Positions 17,631 through 25,460 are shown, counted from the first letter of the stretch. The stretch: 37,119 nt of DNA from Bifidobacterium moraviense (GCF_012932365.1 NZ_JAAIIH010000020.1:1-37119); one strand, 5' to 3'. Program-made: numbers and translations. Notes: generated by a model from the sequence alone, not told the origin.

Positions 17631-17924
17631 CTATTCGGCATGGCCGGCGAGTTCCGGCCACAGATCGCGCCATTGGGGATTGCCGGTTTCGATCAGGGCA
17701 TTCTTCTTGGCCCGGGTCCAGCCCTTGAGCTGTTTCTCCCGCGCTATCGCGGCGACGGGGTCGGGGAACGTTTCGACGTGCACGAGCTTCGACACGTTAT
17801 AGCGGGCGGTGAAGCCGTCCGCCGCATGATTGCGATGTTCGGACACGCGACGGATGATGTCGTTGGTGACGCCCGTGTACAGCACGGTGTTGTGCTGATT
17901 GGTGAGCATGTACACGTACATCAT
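17631..17924 (-). CDS. Small GIY-YIG nuclease-family protein, embedded in palindromic repeats
   Basis: 97 residues forming a single stand-alone GIY-YIG domain. The two core strands are VYMLTN and LYTGVTN (GIY- and YIG-equivalents). R25/R26, H30, Y42 and the metal-binding Glu E63 in AREKQLKGWTRAKK match the catalytic pattern, and the tail GNPQWRDLWPEL is typical of this short subfamily. It has no DNA-binding domain beyond the core. Its true biological role is not established. TAGGAT lies 6 nt before the ATG at 17924 and no well-spaced ribosome site is present, so it may be translated from a leaderless mRNA; ATG 17921 is adjacent. The gene is bounded by repeat units 2 nt after its stop and about 22 nt before its start. 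Confidence 0.88.
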   Translation of the reverse strand: MMYVYMLTNQHNTVLYTGVTNDIIRRVSEHRNHAADGFTARYNVSKLVHVETFPDPVAAIAREKQLKGWTRAKKNALIETGNPQWRDLWPELAGHAE

Positions 17925-17946
17925 GGGGCTATCCTAGTTCTCCTTC

Positions 17947-17974
17947 CGGTCATCCTGAGCGTGGTGTCTCTCTT
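17947..17974 (+). repeat. Forward half-unit leading into palindrome copy 2
   Basis: CGGTCATCCTGAGC (from about 17947) and GGTGTCTCTCTT precede the full copy, as they do at 17349-17376 before copy 1. The duplication between the two sites is therefore about 130 bp rather than 106. Confidence 0.75.
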
Positions 17975-18080
17975 CGGTCATCCTGAGCGGAGCGCAGCGG
18001 AGTCGAAGGATCCTTGACCATCGACGTGAATGTCAAGGATCCTTCGACTCCGCCCTATCGGGCTCCGCTCAGGATGACCG
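17975..18080. repeat. Palindromic repeat, full copy 2
   Basis: 106 bp with the same two-part stem as copy 1, offset by exactly 598 bp. Copies 1 and 2 flank the GIY-YIG gene in the same arrangement. Confidence 0.9.
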
Positions 18081-18275
18081 GGGAGGTACTGCTCGGGATG
18101 ACCGGAGAAGAGCCCATGCCGTGCCGCTCGGGATGACCGGAAAGGACTATGCCGGTACTGCTCAGGATGACCGAAGGAGGGGCGTATCGCTCCGCTCAGG
18201 ATGACCGGAGGGGAGACGTGCCGTGCTGCTCAGGATGACCGGAGGAGGGCGTGCCCTGCCGCTCGGGATGGCCGG
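18081..18275 (-). repeat. Reverse half-units after palindrome copy 2
   Basis: At least six GCTCRGGATGACC half-units (near 18091, 18127, 18170, 18193, 18229 and 18262), all in reverse orientation, with variable short spacers such as AGAGCCCATGCCGTGCC. They end just before the promoter region of the ABC binding-protein gene. Confidence 0.7.
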
Positions 18276-18308
18276 GGCACGGCAACCGCCGAAGGTCGGG
18301 ACCGCGGC

Positions 18309-18314
18309 TATGAT
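18309..18314 (+). promoter_or_regulatory. Putative -10 element of the peptide-type ABC operon
   Basis: TATGAT lies about 100 nt before the binding-protein ATG and immediately after the repeat field. No clear -35 is seen. Confidence 0.35.
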
Positions 18315-18414
18315 GAGGTGCGGTGATGGTCGACCCCAAGCGGCGGCCAATCGCGAACCGGGCCGTCAGGGCCCCGAACAGAGAAGAACCGCATAACTCA
18401 ACAAGGAGAGACGC

Positions 18415-20103
18415 ATGTCTCAGGTCAATGGTGCGCACGGCAAGGCCGGCGCAACCGCATCCACCAAATCCGCATCCGCGAAGAACGCATCCGCGAACGC
18501 CGCCAGCACTGACGCGAGCCTCGCCGCCCGCGCCAAGGGACCCAGGAAGGGCGGCCCCCGGGGCAAGGGCTGGATCGTCTCGCTCGTCGCCGTCATCGCC
18601 GCCGTGGCGGTCATCCTCGGCGTCACCATCTACTTCAACGGCCGCGAGGCCGAATCGGCGAACGGCGGCACGGCATCGGTCTCGGGCGCCGCCGCGGACA
18701 CCGTCACCGTGGGCATCAAGCTCGCCCCCGTGAACCTCGACATCCGCCACCAGTCCGGCTCCGCGCTCGAGCAGCTGCTCATCGGCAACGTGTACGAGGG
18801 CCTCGTCTCGCGCGACTCGGACAACAAGGTCCAGCCCGGGCTCGCCAAGAGCTGGGAGATCAGCGACGACGGCCTCGCCTACACGTTCCACCTCAACGAG
18901 AAGATGAACTTCTCCAACGGCGACGAGCTGAACGCCGACGACGTGGCCTGGTCCATCAACGAGCTCAAGGCGCAGAAATACTACAACTACGATCAGGTCA
19001 AGAACCTCGACAAGGCCGAGGCCGTGGACGCGAACACCGTGAAGGTCACGCTGACCGCCCCCGACTCCAACATGCTGTGGTACCTGTCGGGCCGCCCCGG
19101 TCTGGTGTTCGACAAGGACGCGCAGTACGACGCCAAGACGTCCGCGCTCGGCTCCGGCCCGTACACGGTCGTCTCGTTCGACGCCAGCGACAAGCTCGTC
19201 CTCAAGGCCAACGACAGGTACTGGGGCGCCGACCACAAGGCAAAGACCGAGAACGTGGTGGTGCGCTTCCTGCCCGACGACAACGCGGCCGTGAACGCCC
19301 TGAAGAGCGGCGACGTGCAGGTGCTCTCGCCGATCACCGCCACCCTCGCCAAGCCGTTCCAGTCCGATCCCGACCACTACACGGTCTCCGCGAACGACGG
19401 TTCCGACAAGTTCGTGCTCGCCTTCAACGTGACGAATCCCAAGCTCTCCGACCAGCGCGTGCGCCAGGCGATCCGCTACGGCATCGACCGCCAGCAGATC
19501 ATCGCCTCCCGCGGCGACGTCGACGCGCCTCTCGGCGGACCGATCCCGTCCGTCGATCCCGGATACGAGGACCTCACCGGCCTGTACCCGCACGATGCGG
19601 ACAAGGCCAAGGCGCTCATGGCCGAGGCCGGCTACACCGCCGACCACCCGCTGCAGCTCACGCTCACGTACGCCAACGTCTACGGCACCGAGCTCGGCGA
19701 CCAGCTCAAGAGCCAGCTGAGCGAGATCGGCATCGATCTGAAGATCAACTACGTGGAGTTCTCCACGTGGCTGCAGGACGTGCACACCAACGGCGACTAC
19801 GAGCTGTCGCTCGTGGACCACGCCGAAAGCCACGACTTCTACAAGTGGGCCACGCCCACCTACTACTACCACTACGACAACAAGCAGGTGCAGGACCTGT
19901 ACGCCAAGGCGCTCGCCGCCACCACCGACGCCGAGGCCGACGACTACCTGAAGCAGGCCGCGCGCATCGTGTCCCAGGACGCGCCCGCCGACTGGCTGTT
20001 CGCCTACCGCGTGACCGTGGCCGCCGCCAAGGGCGTGGACGGGTTCCCGCAGAAGCTCAGCCAGAGCGTGCTGCCGCTCTACGCGGTGACCTACCGCAAG
20101 TAG
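18415..20103 (+). CDS. Peptide/nickel-type ABC transporter substrate-binding protein (SBP_bac_5)
   Basis: 562 residues. A cytoplasmic Ala/Ser/Lys-rich N-terminus (about 1-50) is followed by one hydrophobic segment (about 52-75) and then the extracellular binding domain. There is no lipobox Cys, so it is probably membrane-anchored by an uncleaved helix or released by signal peptidase. Family features include the early LIGNVYEGLVSRD, PGLAKSWEISDDGLAYTFHL and LNADDVAWSI, and the central RQAIRYGIDRQQI. The ligand (oligopeptide, nickel or other) cannot be told. Start at 18415 with AAGGAG upstream. It heads an operon whose permease and ATPase genes follow only after a 571-nt repeat field, which is unusual and may uncouple its expression from theirs. 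Confidence 0.92.
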   Translation: MSQVNGAHGKAGATASTKSASAKNASANAASTDASLAARAKGPRKGGPRGKGWIVSLVAVIAAVAVILGVTIYFNGREAESANGGTASVSGAAADTVTVGIKLAPVNLDIRHQSGSALEQLLIGNVYEGLVSRDSDNKVQPGLAKSWEISDDGLAYTFHLNEKMNFSNGDELNADDVAWSINELKAQKYYNYDQVKNLDKAEAVDANTVKVTLTAPDSNMLWYLSGRPGLVFDKDAQYDAKTSALGSGPYTVVSFDASDKLVLKANDRYWGADHKAKTENVVVRFLPDDNAAVNALKSGDVQVLSPITATLAKPFQSDPDHYTVSANDGSDKFVLAFNVTNPKLSDQRVRQAIRYGIDRQQIIASRGDVDAPLGGPIPSVDPGYEDLTGLYPHDADKAKALMAEAGYTADHPLQLTLTYANVYGTELGDQLKSQLSEIGIDLKINYVEFSTWLQDVHTNGDYELSLVDHAESHDFYKWATPTYYYHYDNKQVQDLYAKALAATTDAEADDYLKQAARIVSQDAPADWLFAYRVTVAAAKGVDGFPQKLSQSVLPLYAVTYRK

Positions 20104-20116
20104 CGATCGCCATCCG

Positions 20117-20207
20117 CCATCCCGAGCGCGGCGCATTCGTCATCCTGGGCGAAGGTTACTTGGTTTTCACTCGTCATCCTGAGCGGAGGTTGCCGGCATA
20201 GCCCCTT
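20117..20207 (+). repeat. Forward half-units before palindrome copy 3
   Basis: Variants of GTCATCCTGAGC occur near 20118 (CCATCCCGAGC), 20139 (GTCATCCTGGGC) and 20173 (GTCATCCTGAGC), all in forward orientation, leading into the full copy at 20208. Confidence 0.65.
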
Positions 20208-20315
20208 CGGTCATCCTGAGCGAAGGCCGTCAGGCCGTAGTCGAAGGATCTGTGACCTGCGTTGATGGTCAGGGATCCTTCGACTCCGCGCTTCGCGCTC
20301 CGCTCAGGATGACCG
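20208..20315. repeat. Palindromic repeat, full copy 3
   Basis: 108-bp palindrome with the same ends (CGGTCATCCTGAGCG ... CGCTCAGGATGACCG) but a different middle from copies 1 and 2: AGTCGAAGGATC and GATCCTTCGACT around TGTGACC ... TGGTCAG. Nearly identical to copy 4, offset about 200 bp. Confidence 0.88.
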
Positions 20316-20408
20316 GAAAGGGAGCGCGTTTTGCTTACGCCTCGTCATTCTGGGCGAAGGCCACTCGGCTTACCCCGTCATTGGCGAAGGCTGGTTTGGC
20401 CCACCCCC
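20316..20408 (+). repeat. Degenerate repeat remnants between copies 3 and 4
   Basis: Holds broken half-units such as GTCATTCTGGGCGAAGG (20344-20360) and GTCATTGGCGAAGG (20377-20390). No gene is present. Confidence 0.55.
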
Positions 20409-20514
20409 CGTCATCCTGAGCGAAGGCCGTCAGGCCGTAGTCGAAGGATCTGTGACCTGCGTTGATGGTCAGGGATCCTTCGACTCCGCGCTTCGCGCTT
20501 CGCTCAGGATGACG
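20409..20514. repeat. Palindromic repeat, full copy 4
   Basis: 106 bp, nearly identical to copy 3 (one C/T in GCGCTCCGC against GCGCTTCGC, and CGTC ends in place of CGGTC). Lies between the binding-protein and permease genes. Confidence 0.88.
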
Positions 20515-20610
20515 GGAAAAGGAGCGCGCTCCGCTCAGGATGACCGGAAAGGGAACATGCTTCGCTCAGGATGACGGGGAAAGGAACGCGCTCCGCTCGG
20601 GAGGACGAGC
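20515..20610 (-). repeat. Reverse half-units after palindrome copy 4
   Basis: GCTCAGGATGACC-type half-units occur near 20533 and 20563, with a weaker GCTCGGGAGGACG near 20595, all reverse in orientation, as after copies 1 and 2. They stop about 60 nt before the first permease gene. Confidence 0.65.
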
Positions 20611-20674
20611 GGAGCGGGCGCCGGAAGGGCATCTCGGGATGACAAGACAACACCCCCATAGGAGAATGGGAACC

Positions 20675-21673
20675 ATGCGTTTCATCGCACATCGACTGCT
20701 GCTGTTCGCGGCCGCGCTGTTCGGCGTGTCCGTGCTGGTGTTCGTCGCCCTGCGCATCCTGCCGGGCGACGTGGCCGCCGTCATGGCCGGCACCGCCGCC
20801 ACGCCCGACCGCATCGCCGCCCTGCGCGCCCAGTTCGGGCTCGACCGGCCGCTCGTCGTCCAGTACCTCGACTGGGCGGGCGGCCTGCTGCGCGGCGACC
20901 TCGGCACGTCGGCGCTCACCGGGCGCGCGGTGGTCGCGCAGGTGGGCCAGCGCGCCTCGCTCACCTTCCCTCTGATCCTCATGAGCCTTGCGGTGGCGCT
21001 GGCGATCGGCCTGCCGCTCGGCTGCGCGTCCGTGCTGGCGCGCGGACGCCGCATGCGCGGATTCCTGCACGTGGTCGCCATCGTGGGCGGCGCCGTGCCG
21101 GCCCTGTGGAGCGGCTTGCTGCTCATCCTGCTGTTTTCGCGCGGCACCGGCCTCATCGGCATCTTCCCCTCGCAGGGGTTCCCGTCCGAAGGCTGGCGTG
21201 ACTTCGGACGCGCGCTCGCCTCGCTGGTGCTGCCGTCCGTGGCCACCGGCATCGTGGCCGGCGCGGGCATCATGCGCTACACGCGCGCGGCGGTCGGCGA
21301 CCTGGTGGACGGCGGCGCGATCGACATGGCGATGGCCTGCGGCATGACCCGCACCCAGGCGGTGCTGCGCGTCGGCCTGCGACTGGCCACGCCGCAGTTG
21401 GTTTCCGTGGTGGGACTCACCTTCGCACAGATGATCACCGGCGTGATGGTGGTCGAGAGCCTGTTCGCGCTGCCGGGGCTCGGCGCGCTGCTCATCGGCG
21501 ACGTGGGCAACCGCGATCTGATCGCCGTGCAGAGCGAGCTGTTCCTGCTGGCCGCGTTCTTCCTGACGCTCGGGCTCGTGATCGACCTGATCCACCGCGC
21601 GCTGGACCCGCGGCTCAGAATCGGCGCGGGCTCGGGAGAATCGGCCGCGCGGTCGAACGGAGGCGAACGATGA
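20675..21673 (+). CDS. Peptide/nickel-type ABC transporter permease (DppB-like)
   Basis: 332-residue membrane subunit. It opens with the typical RHxLL-like start (MRFIAHRLLLFAAALFGVSV), then LPGDVAAVMAG, LGLD-like FGLDRPLVVQYLDWAGGLLRGDLGTS, and the EAA loop (MACGMTRTQAVLRVGLRLA). About six hydrophobic helices. The frame opens at 20540 within repeats; the ATG at 20675 with GGAG about 10 nt upstream gives the family N-terminus. Its stop overlaps the next start as ATGA, so the following genes are translationally coupled. Confidence 0.93.
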   Translation: MRFIAHRLLLFAAALFGVSVLVFVALRILPGDVAAVMAGTAATPDRIAALRAQFGLDRPLVVQYLDWAGGLLRGDLGTSALTGRAVVAQVGQRASLTFPLILMSLAVALAIGLPLGCASVLARGRRMRGFLHVVAIVGGAVPALWSGLLLILLFSRGTGLIGIFPSQGFPSEGWRDFGRALASLVLPSVATGIVAGAGIMRYTRAAVGDLVDGGAIDMAMACGMTRTQAVLRVGLRLATPQLVSVVGLTFAQMITGVMVVESLFALPGLGALLIGDVGNRDLIAVQSELFLLAAFFLTLGLVIDLIHRALDPRLRIGAGSGESAARSNGGER

Positions 21674-22524
21674 CGATGAGGAACCTGTCGGAATCCTGCA
21701 CGCGCGTGTTTCGCGCGATCTGGCGCCGCGGCTCCGGCCGCTACGCGCTCACGGTGCTGGGCCTGTGGATGGCGGTCGCGGTCGTCTCCCTGTTCTGGAC
21801 CCCGCAGCCGCTGCTCGCCACCGACGGCTACCACGTGTGGGCCGCGCCGTCCGCCGCGCATCCGCTCGGCACCGACGGCACCGGCGCCGACGTGCTCAGC
21901 TGGCTCATGGCCGGTTCGCGCACCAATCTCGTCATCGCCGCCCTCACCGTGGTCTGCTCCGGCGCGCTGGGCCTGCTGCTCGTGGGGCTCATGGTCTCGC
22001 GCCGCGCCGGGCTCGGCTCCGTCACCGTGGCCGTGGTGGACGCGCTGATCTCCATTCCCACGGTGCTCATCGCGCTGCTGCTCACCGTGCCGTTCGGCGC
22101 GTCCGTGGGCGTGATCGTGGGCGCGTGCTCCATCGCGTACGGGCTGAACCTTGCCCGCGTCGCGCGTCCCGCAGCCATGCTCGCCGCGCGCAGCGACTAC
22201 GTCGGCTCCGCGTTCGCCGGCGGCGCCTCCGGCTGGTACGCGTTCACGCGGCACGTGGTGCCGAACATCGCGCCGGTGCTGGCCGTGCAGCTGTCCATTT
22301 CGGCCGGCACGTCCGTGCTGGCCGAAGCGGGGCTCACGTACCTCGGCGTGGGTGTGGGAGCCGGCGTGCCCAGCTGGGGGCATTCGCTCGCCACGTCCGT
22401 GAAGTTCATCAACGTGTTCCCGCTCACCGTGCTGTGGCCGGGCCTCGTGGTGACGCTCGCGGTGGTGGCGTTGAATCTGCTGGGCGATGCGCTGGTCCGT
22501 GTCGGCGAGGAGGTGGCTCGATGA
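21670..22524 (+). CDS. Peptide/nickel-type ABC transporter permease (DppC-like)
   Basis: 284-residue second membrane subunit. A cytoplasmic N-terminus and first helix (about 22-42) are followed by the conserved HPLGTDGTGADVLSWLMAGSRTNL, then four or five more helices and the EAA-like loop FAGGASGWYAFTRHVVPN. AEAGLTYLGVGVGAGVPSWG is a family hallmark. It overlaps its neighbours by ATGA at both ends (21670-21673 and 22521-22524), a tight operon arrangement. Confidence 0.93.
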   Translation: MTMRNLSESCTRVFRAIWRRGSGRYALTVLGLWMAVAVVSLFWTPQPLLATDGYHVWAAPSAAHPLGTDGTGADVLSWLMAGSRTNLVIAALTVVCSGALGLLLVGLMVSRRAGLGSVTVAVVDALISIPTVLIALLLTVPFGASVGVIVGACSIAYGLNLARVARPAAMLAARSDYVGSAFAGGASGWYAFTRHVVPNIAPVLAVQLSISAGTSVLAEAGLTYLGVGVGAGVPSWGHSLATSVKFINVFPLTVLWPGLVVTLAVVALNLLGDALVRVGEEVAR

Positions 22525-23306
22525 GCGTTGAGGTGCGTGGGCTGAACGTGGCGATCGACGGGAGGCCGATCGTGCGCGACGTGGATCTGACGGTCGGCGA
22601 CGGGGAACGCGTGGGGCTCATCGGCTCGTCCGGTTCCGGCAAGTCGATGATCGCCCGCGCGATGCTCGGCCTGCTGCCGCGCGGCGCGGAGGTCTCCGGG
22701 TCCGTGCTGCTGGGCGGCACGGAGGTCGTCGGCGCCGCGGAACGCGATCTCGCCGACCTGCGCGGCCGGTACGTGGGCGTCGTGTTCCAGAACCCCGGCG
22801 CCTCGCTCAACCCGGTGTCCACCGTGGCGAGGCAGATCGCCCTGCCGCTGAGGCTCCACTACGACCTGACCCGCGCCGAACGCGAGGAGCGCGTCATGGC
22901 CATGCTCGCCAAGGTGGGGCTGGACGAGTCCGTGGCCGGCCGGTATCCGCATGAGCTGTCCGGCGGCCAGCAGCAGCGCGTCGGCATCGCCGCGGCGCTC
23001 GTCACCTCGCCGCGGTTCATCATCGCGGACGAGCCCACCACCGCGCTGGACTCGATCATCCAGCGCCAGATCACGGACCTGCTGGTCTCGCTCGTGGACG
23101 ACGCCGGCGCCTCGATGCTGTTCATCACGCACGACTTCTCCGTGCTCGCGCGCGCCACCACGCGCTGCGCGGTGATCGACGACGGGCGCGTGGCCGACCG
23201 GGGCGCCACCGCCGACCTGCTCGCCGCGCCGTCCACGCCGGAGGCGCGCGAACTGGTGGAATCCGCCCGACGGCTGACCTTGGATCCGACCCTGGAGACA
23301 CGATGA
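22521..23306 (+). CDS. Peptide/nickel-type ABC transporter ATP-binding protein (DppD-like)
   Basis: 261 residues. Walker A GSSGSGKSM, Q-loop FQNPGASLNPV, signature [15 protein letters not shown], Walker B FIIADEPTTALDS and H-loop FITHDFSVLA are intact. It lacks the roughly 60-residue C-terminal oligopeptide-type extension with cysteines found in full-length DppD/OppD, so it is a short member. Both ends overlap neighbours by ATGA. Confidence 0.93.
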   Translation: MSVEVRGLNVAIDGRPIVRDVDLTVGDGERVGLIGSSGSGKSMIARAMLGLLPRGAEVSGSVLLGGTEVVGAAERDLADLRGRYVGVVFQNPGASLNPVSTVARQIALPLRLHYDLTRAEREERVMAMLAKVGLDESVAGRYPHELSGGQQQRVGIAAALVTSPRFIIADEPTTALDSIIQRQITDLLVSLVDDAGASMLFITHDFSVLARATTRCAVIDDGRVADRGATADLLAAPSTPEARELVESARRLTLDPTLETR

Positions 23307-24115
23307 GCGATGGAGGCACGATGAGCACGAGCAGGCCGAGCGCGCTGCTGTCCGCAACCCATATCGAGAAATCCTTCGGCGGCCGCCGGGTGCTGTTCGA
23401 CGTGTCCGCCGCGGTGGGCGCGGGGGAGTGCCTCGCGGTGATCGGCGGCTCCGGATCCGGCAAATCCACACTGACGCGCATCATGCTGGGGCTCGAGACG
23501 CGCGATTCGGGCGAGGTGACGTATGCCGGCCGGCCGGTCGTTCCCGGGCGCGGCGGCCGCATCCCCGGCTCCTCGGAGGGATTCCGCGCGCTGCGCCGCG
23601 AATCCGGGCTGGTGTTCCAGAACCCGTTCGCCTCGCTCGACCCGCGCTGGACGGTCGCCCGGTCCGTGGCCGAGCCGCTGGTCCTGACCGGCCGCGGACC
23701 GGACCGCGAGCAGACCGCATCCGCCGTGTGCAAAGCGCTGGCCACGGCCGGGCTTGACCCGTCCGAGATGCTGGAACGCCGCCCGGCGCAGCTGTCCGGC
23801 GGGCAGGCACAGCGCGTGGCCATCGCGCGCGCCATCGTGGCCGAGCCGCGCGTCATCCTCGCCGACGAGCCGATGAGCGCCATCGACGTGACCGCCCGCG
23901 TGCAGATCCTCGACGCGCTGAACGCCATCCGCACCGCCCGTCCGGACATGGGCCTGATCGTCGTCTCGCACGATCTGGGCGTGGTCCAGCACCTTGCCGA
24001 CCGCATTCTGGTGCTCCACGACGGGCATGTGGTGGAATCCGGCCCGACCGACGGGGTTCTGGGCTCTCCGAAGGCGGGCTATACCCGGGATCTGGTGGCC
24101 GCCGCCTCGCTGTGA
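23303..24115 (+). CDS. Peptide/nickel-type ABC transporter ATP-binding protein (DppF-like)
   Basis: 270 residues. Walker A GGSGSGKST, Q-loop VFQNPFASLDPRW, signature [15 protein letters not shown], Walker B VILADEPMSAIDVTAR and H-loop VVSHDLGVV are intact. VFQNPFASLDPRWTV places it in the DppF/NikE half. The start at 23303 overlaps the previous stop; an internal ATG at 23321 is also possible. Last gene of the operon; two hairpins follow. Confidence 0.93.
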   Translation: MSDGGTMSTSRPSALLSATHIEKSFGGRRVLFDVSAAVGAGECLAVIGGSGSGKSTLTRIMLGLETRDSGEVTYAGRPVVPGRGGRIPGSSEGFRALRRESGLVFQNPFASLDPRWTVARSVAEPLVLTGRGPDREQTASAVCKALATAGLDPSEMLERRPAQLSGGQAQRVAIARAIVAEPRVILADEPMSAIDVTARVQILDALNAIRTARPDMGLIVVSHDLGVVQHLADRILVLHDGHVVESGPTDGVLGSPKAGYTRDLVAAASL

Positions 24116-24129
24116 GGCGATGGCCGTCG

Positions 24130-24157
24130 CACAAGATTTCGGGGCCTTCATCTTGTG
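24130..24157. terminator. CACAAGAT hairpin 1 after the ABC operon
   Basis: CACAAGAT (24130-24137) pairs with ATCTTGTG (24150-24157) around a 12-nt loop, 15 nt after the ATPase stop. Likely the operon terminator, possibly bidirectional with the facing GNAT gene. Confidence 0.5.
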
Positions 24158-24243
24158 AGTCGGGCGCATGTGCGTTTGCACAGGCGGATGCTTGGCATTC
24201 CGCCGTTTCCCGGTGAAACCGATGTGCGATGTTGCGAGCTTTT

Positions 24244-24281
24244 CGGGTCACAAGATGAGGTGCCGTTCATCTTGTGACCCG
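24244..24281. terminator. CACAAGAT hairpin 2, perfect 15-bp stem
   Basis: CGGGTCACAAGATGA (24244-24258) pairs perfectly with TCATCTTGTGACCCG (24267-24281) around GGTGCCGT. It shares CACAAGAT/ATCTTGTG with hairpin 1. It lies 26 nt beyond the stop of the minus-strand GNAT gene, so it probably terminates that gene. Confidence 0.55.
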
Positions 24282-24306
24282 GCCGGGCGTCAGGGGACCG
24301 TCCAAG

Positions 24307-24729
24307 TCACCAGTTCGGGTTGACGATCTGCATGGCCACGCCGTCATCCATGACCTTGAACCCGTGCCGCTCGTAGAACGCGGCGTTCTTGCTCTCCTCC
24401 GGCATGACCTCGACGTAGAAGAAGTCGCGGTACTTCTCCTTGACCATCTCGATCATGTGCCCGGCGATGCCGCGGCCCTGGTATTGCGGATCCACCAGCA
24501 CGTAGTGCACGTAGGCGAGCATCGATCCGTCGTCCAGCGCACGTACCAAACCGACCAGCCGGTCGCCGTCCCACGCCGAAATGACCGTCGAGGAACCCAT
24601 CAGCGCATGGTGCAGCTGCTCGGGGTAGCGGCCGGACACCCAGCCGACGGACAGGAACAGCCGCTGCGTCTGCTCGACGGTGAAGCGGCGTTCCTCGGTG
24701 TAGACGATGTTCGCGTTCTCGTTGCTCAT
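24307..24729 (-). CDS. GNAT-family N-acetyltransferase
   Basis: 140 residues. The acetyl-CoA pyrophosphate loop is QYQGRGIAGHMI, following the strand VHYVLVDP. The C-terminal FYERHGFKVMDDGVAMQIV completes the fold. The frame starts at 24777, but ATG 24729 is chosen: TACGCT ends 6 nt before it and no ribosome site is present, which points to a leaderless transcript. The substrate is unknown; the size and layout fit small-molecule or antibiotic-type acetyltransferases of the GCN5 group. Separate from the minus-strand pair upstream of it by about 44 nt. Confidence 0.88.
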   Translation of the reverse strand: MSNENANIVYTEERRFTVEQTQRLFLSVGWVSGRYPEQLHHALMGSSTVISAWDGDRLVGLVRALDDGSMLAYVHYVLVDPQYQGRGIAGHMIEMVKEKYRDFFYVEVMPEESKNAAFYERHGFKVMDDGVAMQIVNPNW

Positions 24730-24773
24730 GAGCCCAGCGTAACGCCGGCCGCGCGATGCGGGTCCTCGGCGTA

Positions 24774-25151
24774 TCACAGGTCCTGCGCGCTCATGCGGTC
24801 GAGCTCGGCGCGCAGCCGCATCCGGTCGCGCCGGTACAGGTAGATGCCGCCGAAGGTGATGGTCGGGATGTTCCAGACCAGGAACACGAGGACCGCGGCG
24901 AGGATGGTGGCCGTCAGACTGCCGGACGTCTGCGCGCAGTTGCCGCCCGCGTCGGTGACGGTACAGACGGCCGCGGCGTTGAGCAGGACGTTGGCGACCG
25001 TGGCGCAGACGGCGACGGTCAGCGAGATCGCGGGCAGCACGAGGCCGGGCCAGCGGCTACCGGTCCCCGACAGGCGGATCTGCAGCAGGACCAGACCGGC
25101 GAAGACCGCGGCGAGGACGAATAGGAAGACGAGGGATCCTGCGATGGTCAT
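24774..25151 (-). CDS. Small three-helix membrane protein, unknown function
   Basis: 125 residues. I do not recognise the family. Hydrophobic segments at about 4-25, 37-60 and 79-105 suggest three membrane helices, with a Cys-containing external loop (CTVTDAGGNC) between helices 2 and 3 and a basic cytoplasmic tail. The ATG at 25151 follows AAGGAGC. It starts 9 nt after the DUF2089-like regulator gene and is probably co-transcribed with it, an arrangement common for regulator/membrane-protein pairs. Confidence 0.75.
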   Translation of the reverse strand: MTIAGSLVFLFVLAAVFAGLVLLQIRLSGTGSRWPGLVLPAISLTVAVCATVANVLLNAAAVCTVTDAGGNCAQTSGSLTATILAAVLVFLVWNIPTITFGGIYLYRRDRMRLRAELDRMSAQDL

Positions 25152-25160
25152 GATTGCTCC

Positions 25161-25460
25161 TTAACGTTCCTTGGCGGCGTCCCGGTAGGCGGCGATGAGG
25201 ACACGCGCGGTGTCGACGTCGACCCTGCCGTCCACGGCGAGCCGCCTGACGAGCGTGACGTAGGGGTCGGACTCGGCCTGTTCGCCGAGCCGGATCTTCT
25301 GGATGAGCCGGTCGAGCCGGAGCCGGACGGTGGGATAGGAGACGCCGTATTCGCCGGCGACCTCCTTCATGGATCCGGAGGCGAGCACGAACCGGCGGAT
25401 GAAGGCGAGGTCCTCGTCGTCGAGGTTCGCCAGCCAGGCGGGCGTTGCGGACAGGGACAT
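25161..25460 (-). CDS. DUF2089-like small DNA-binding regulator
   Basis: 99 residues. LDDEDLAFIRRFVLASGSMKEV is followed by a helix-turn-helix-like AGEYGVSYPTVRLRLDRLI, the signature of DUF2089-type proteins, then a C-terminal helical region. The start at 25460 has AAGGAGG with 6-nt spacing. A strong AT-rich promoter and a CRP-like palindrome lie upstream, so the gene and its membrane-protein partner are probably tightly controlled, perhaps by the protein itself. Confidence 0.8.
   Translation of the reverse strand: MSLSATPAWLANLDDEDLAFIRRFVLASGSMKEVAGEYGVSYPTVRLRLDRLIQKIRLGEQAESDPYVTLVRRLAVDGRVDVDTARVLIAAYRDAAKER

Noticed and set aside
20332..20339. TGCTTACG, the core word of the glmS-flanking elements, inside the repeat field
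   Set aside because: No surrounding 29-bp arms or GGCCG hairpin; a chance match.
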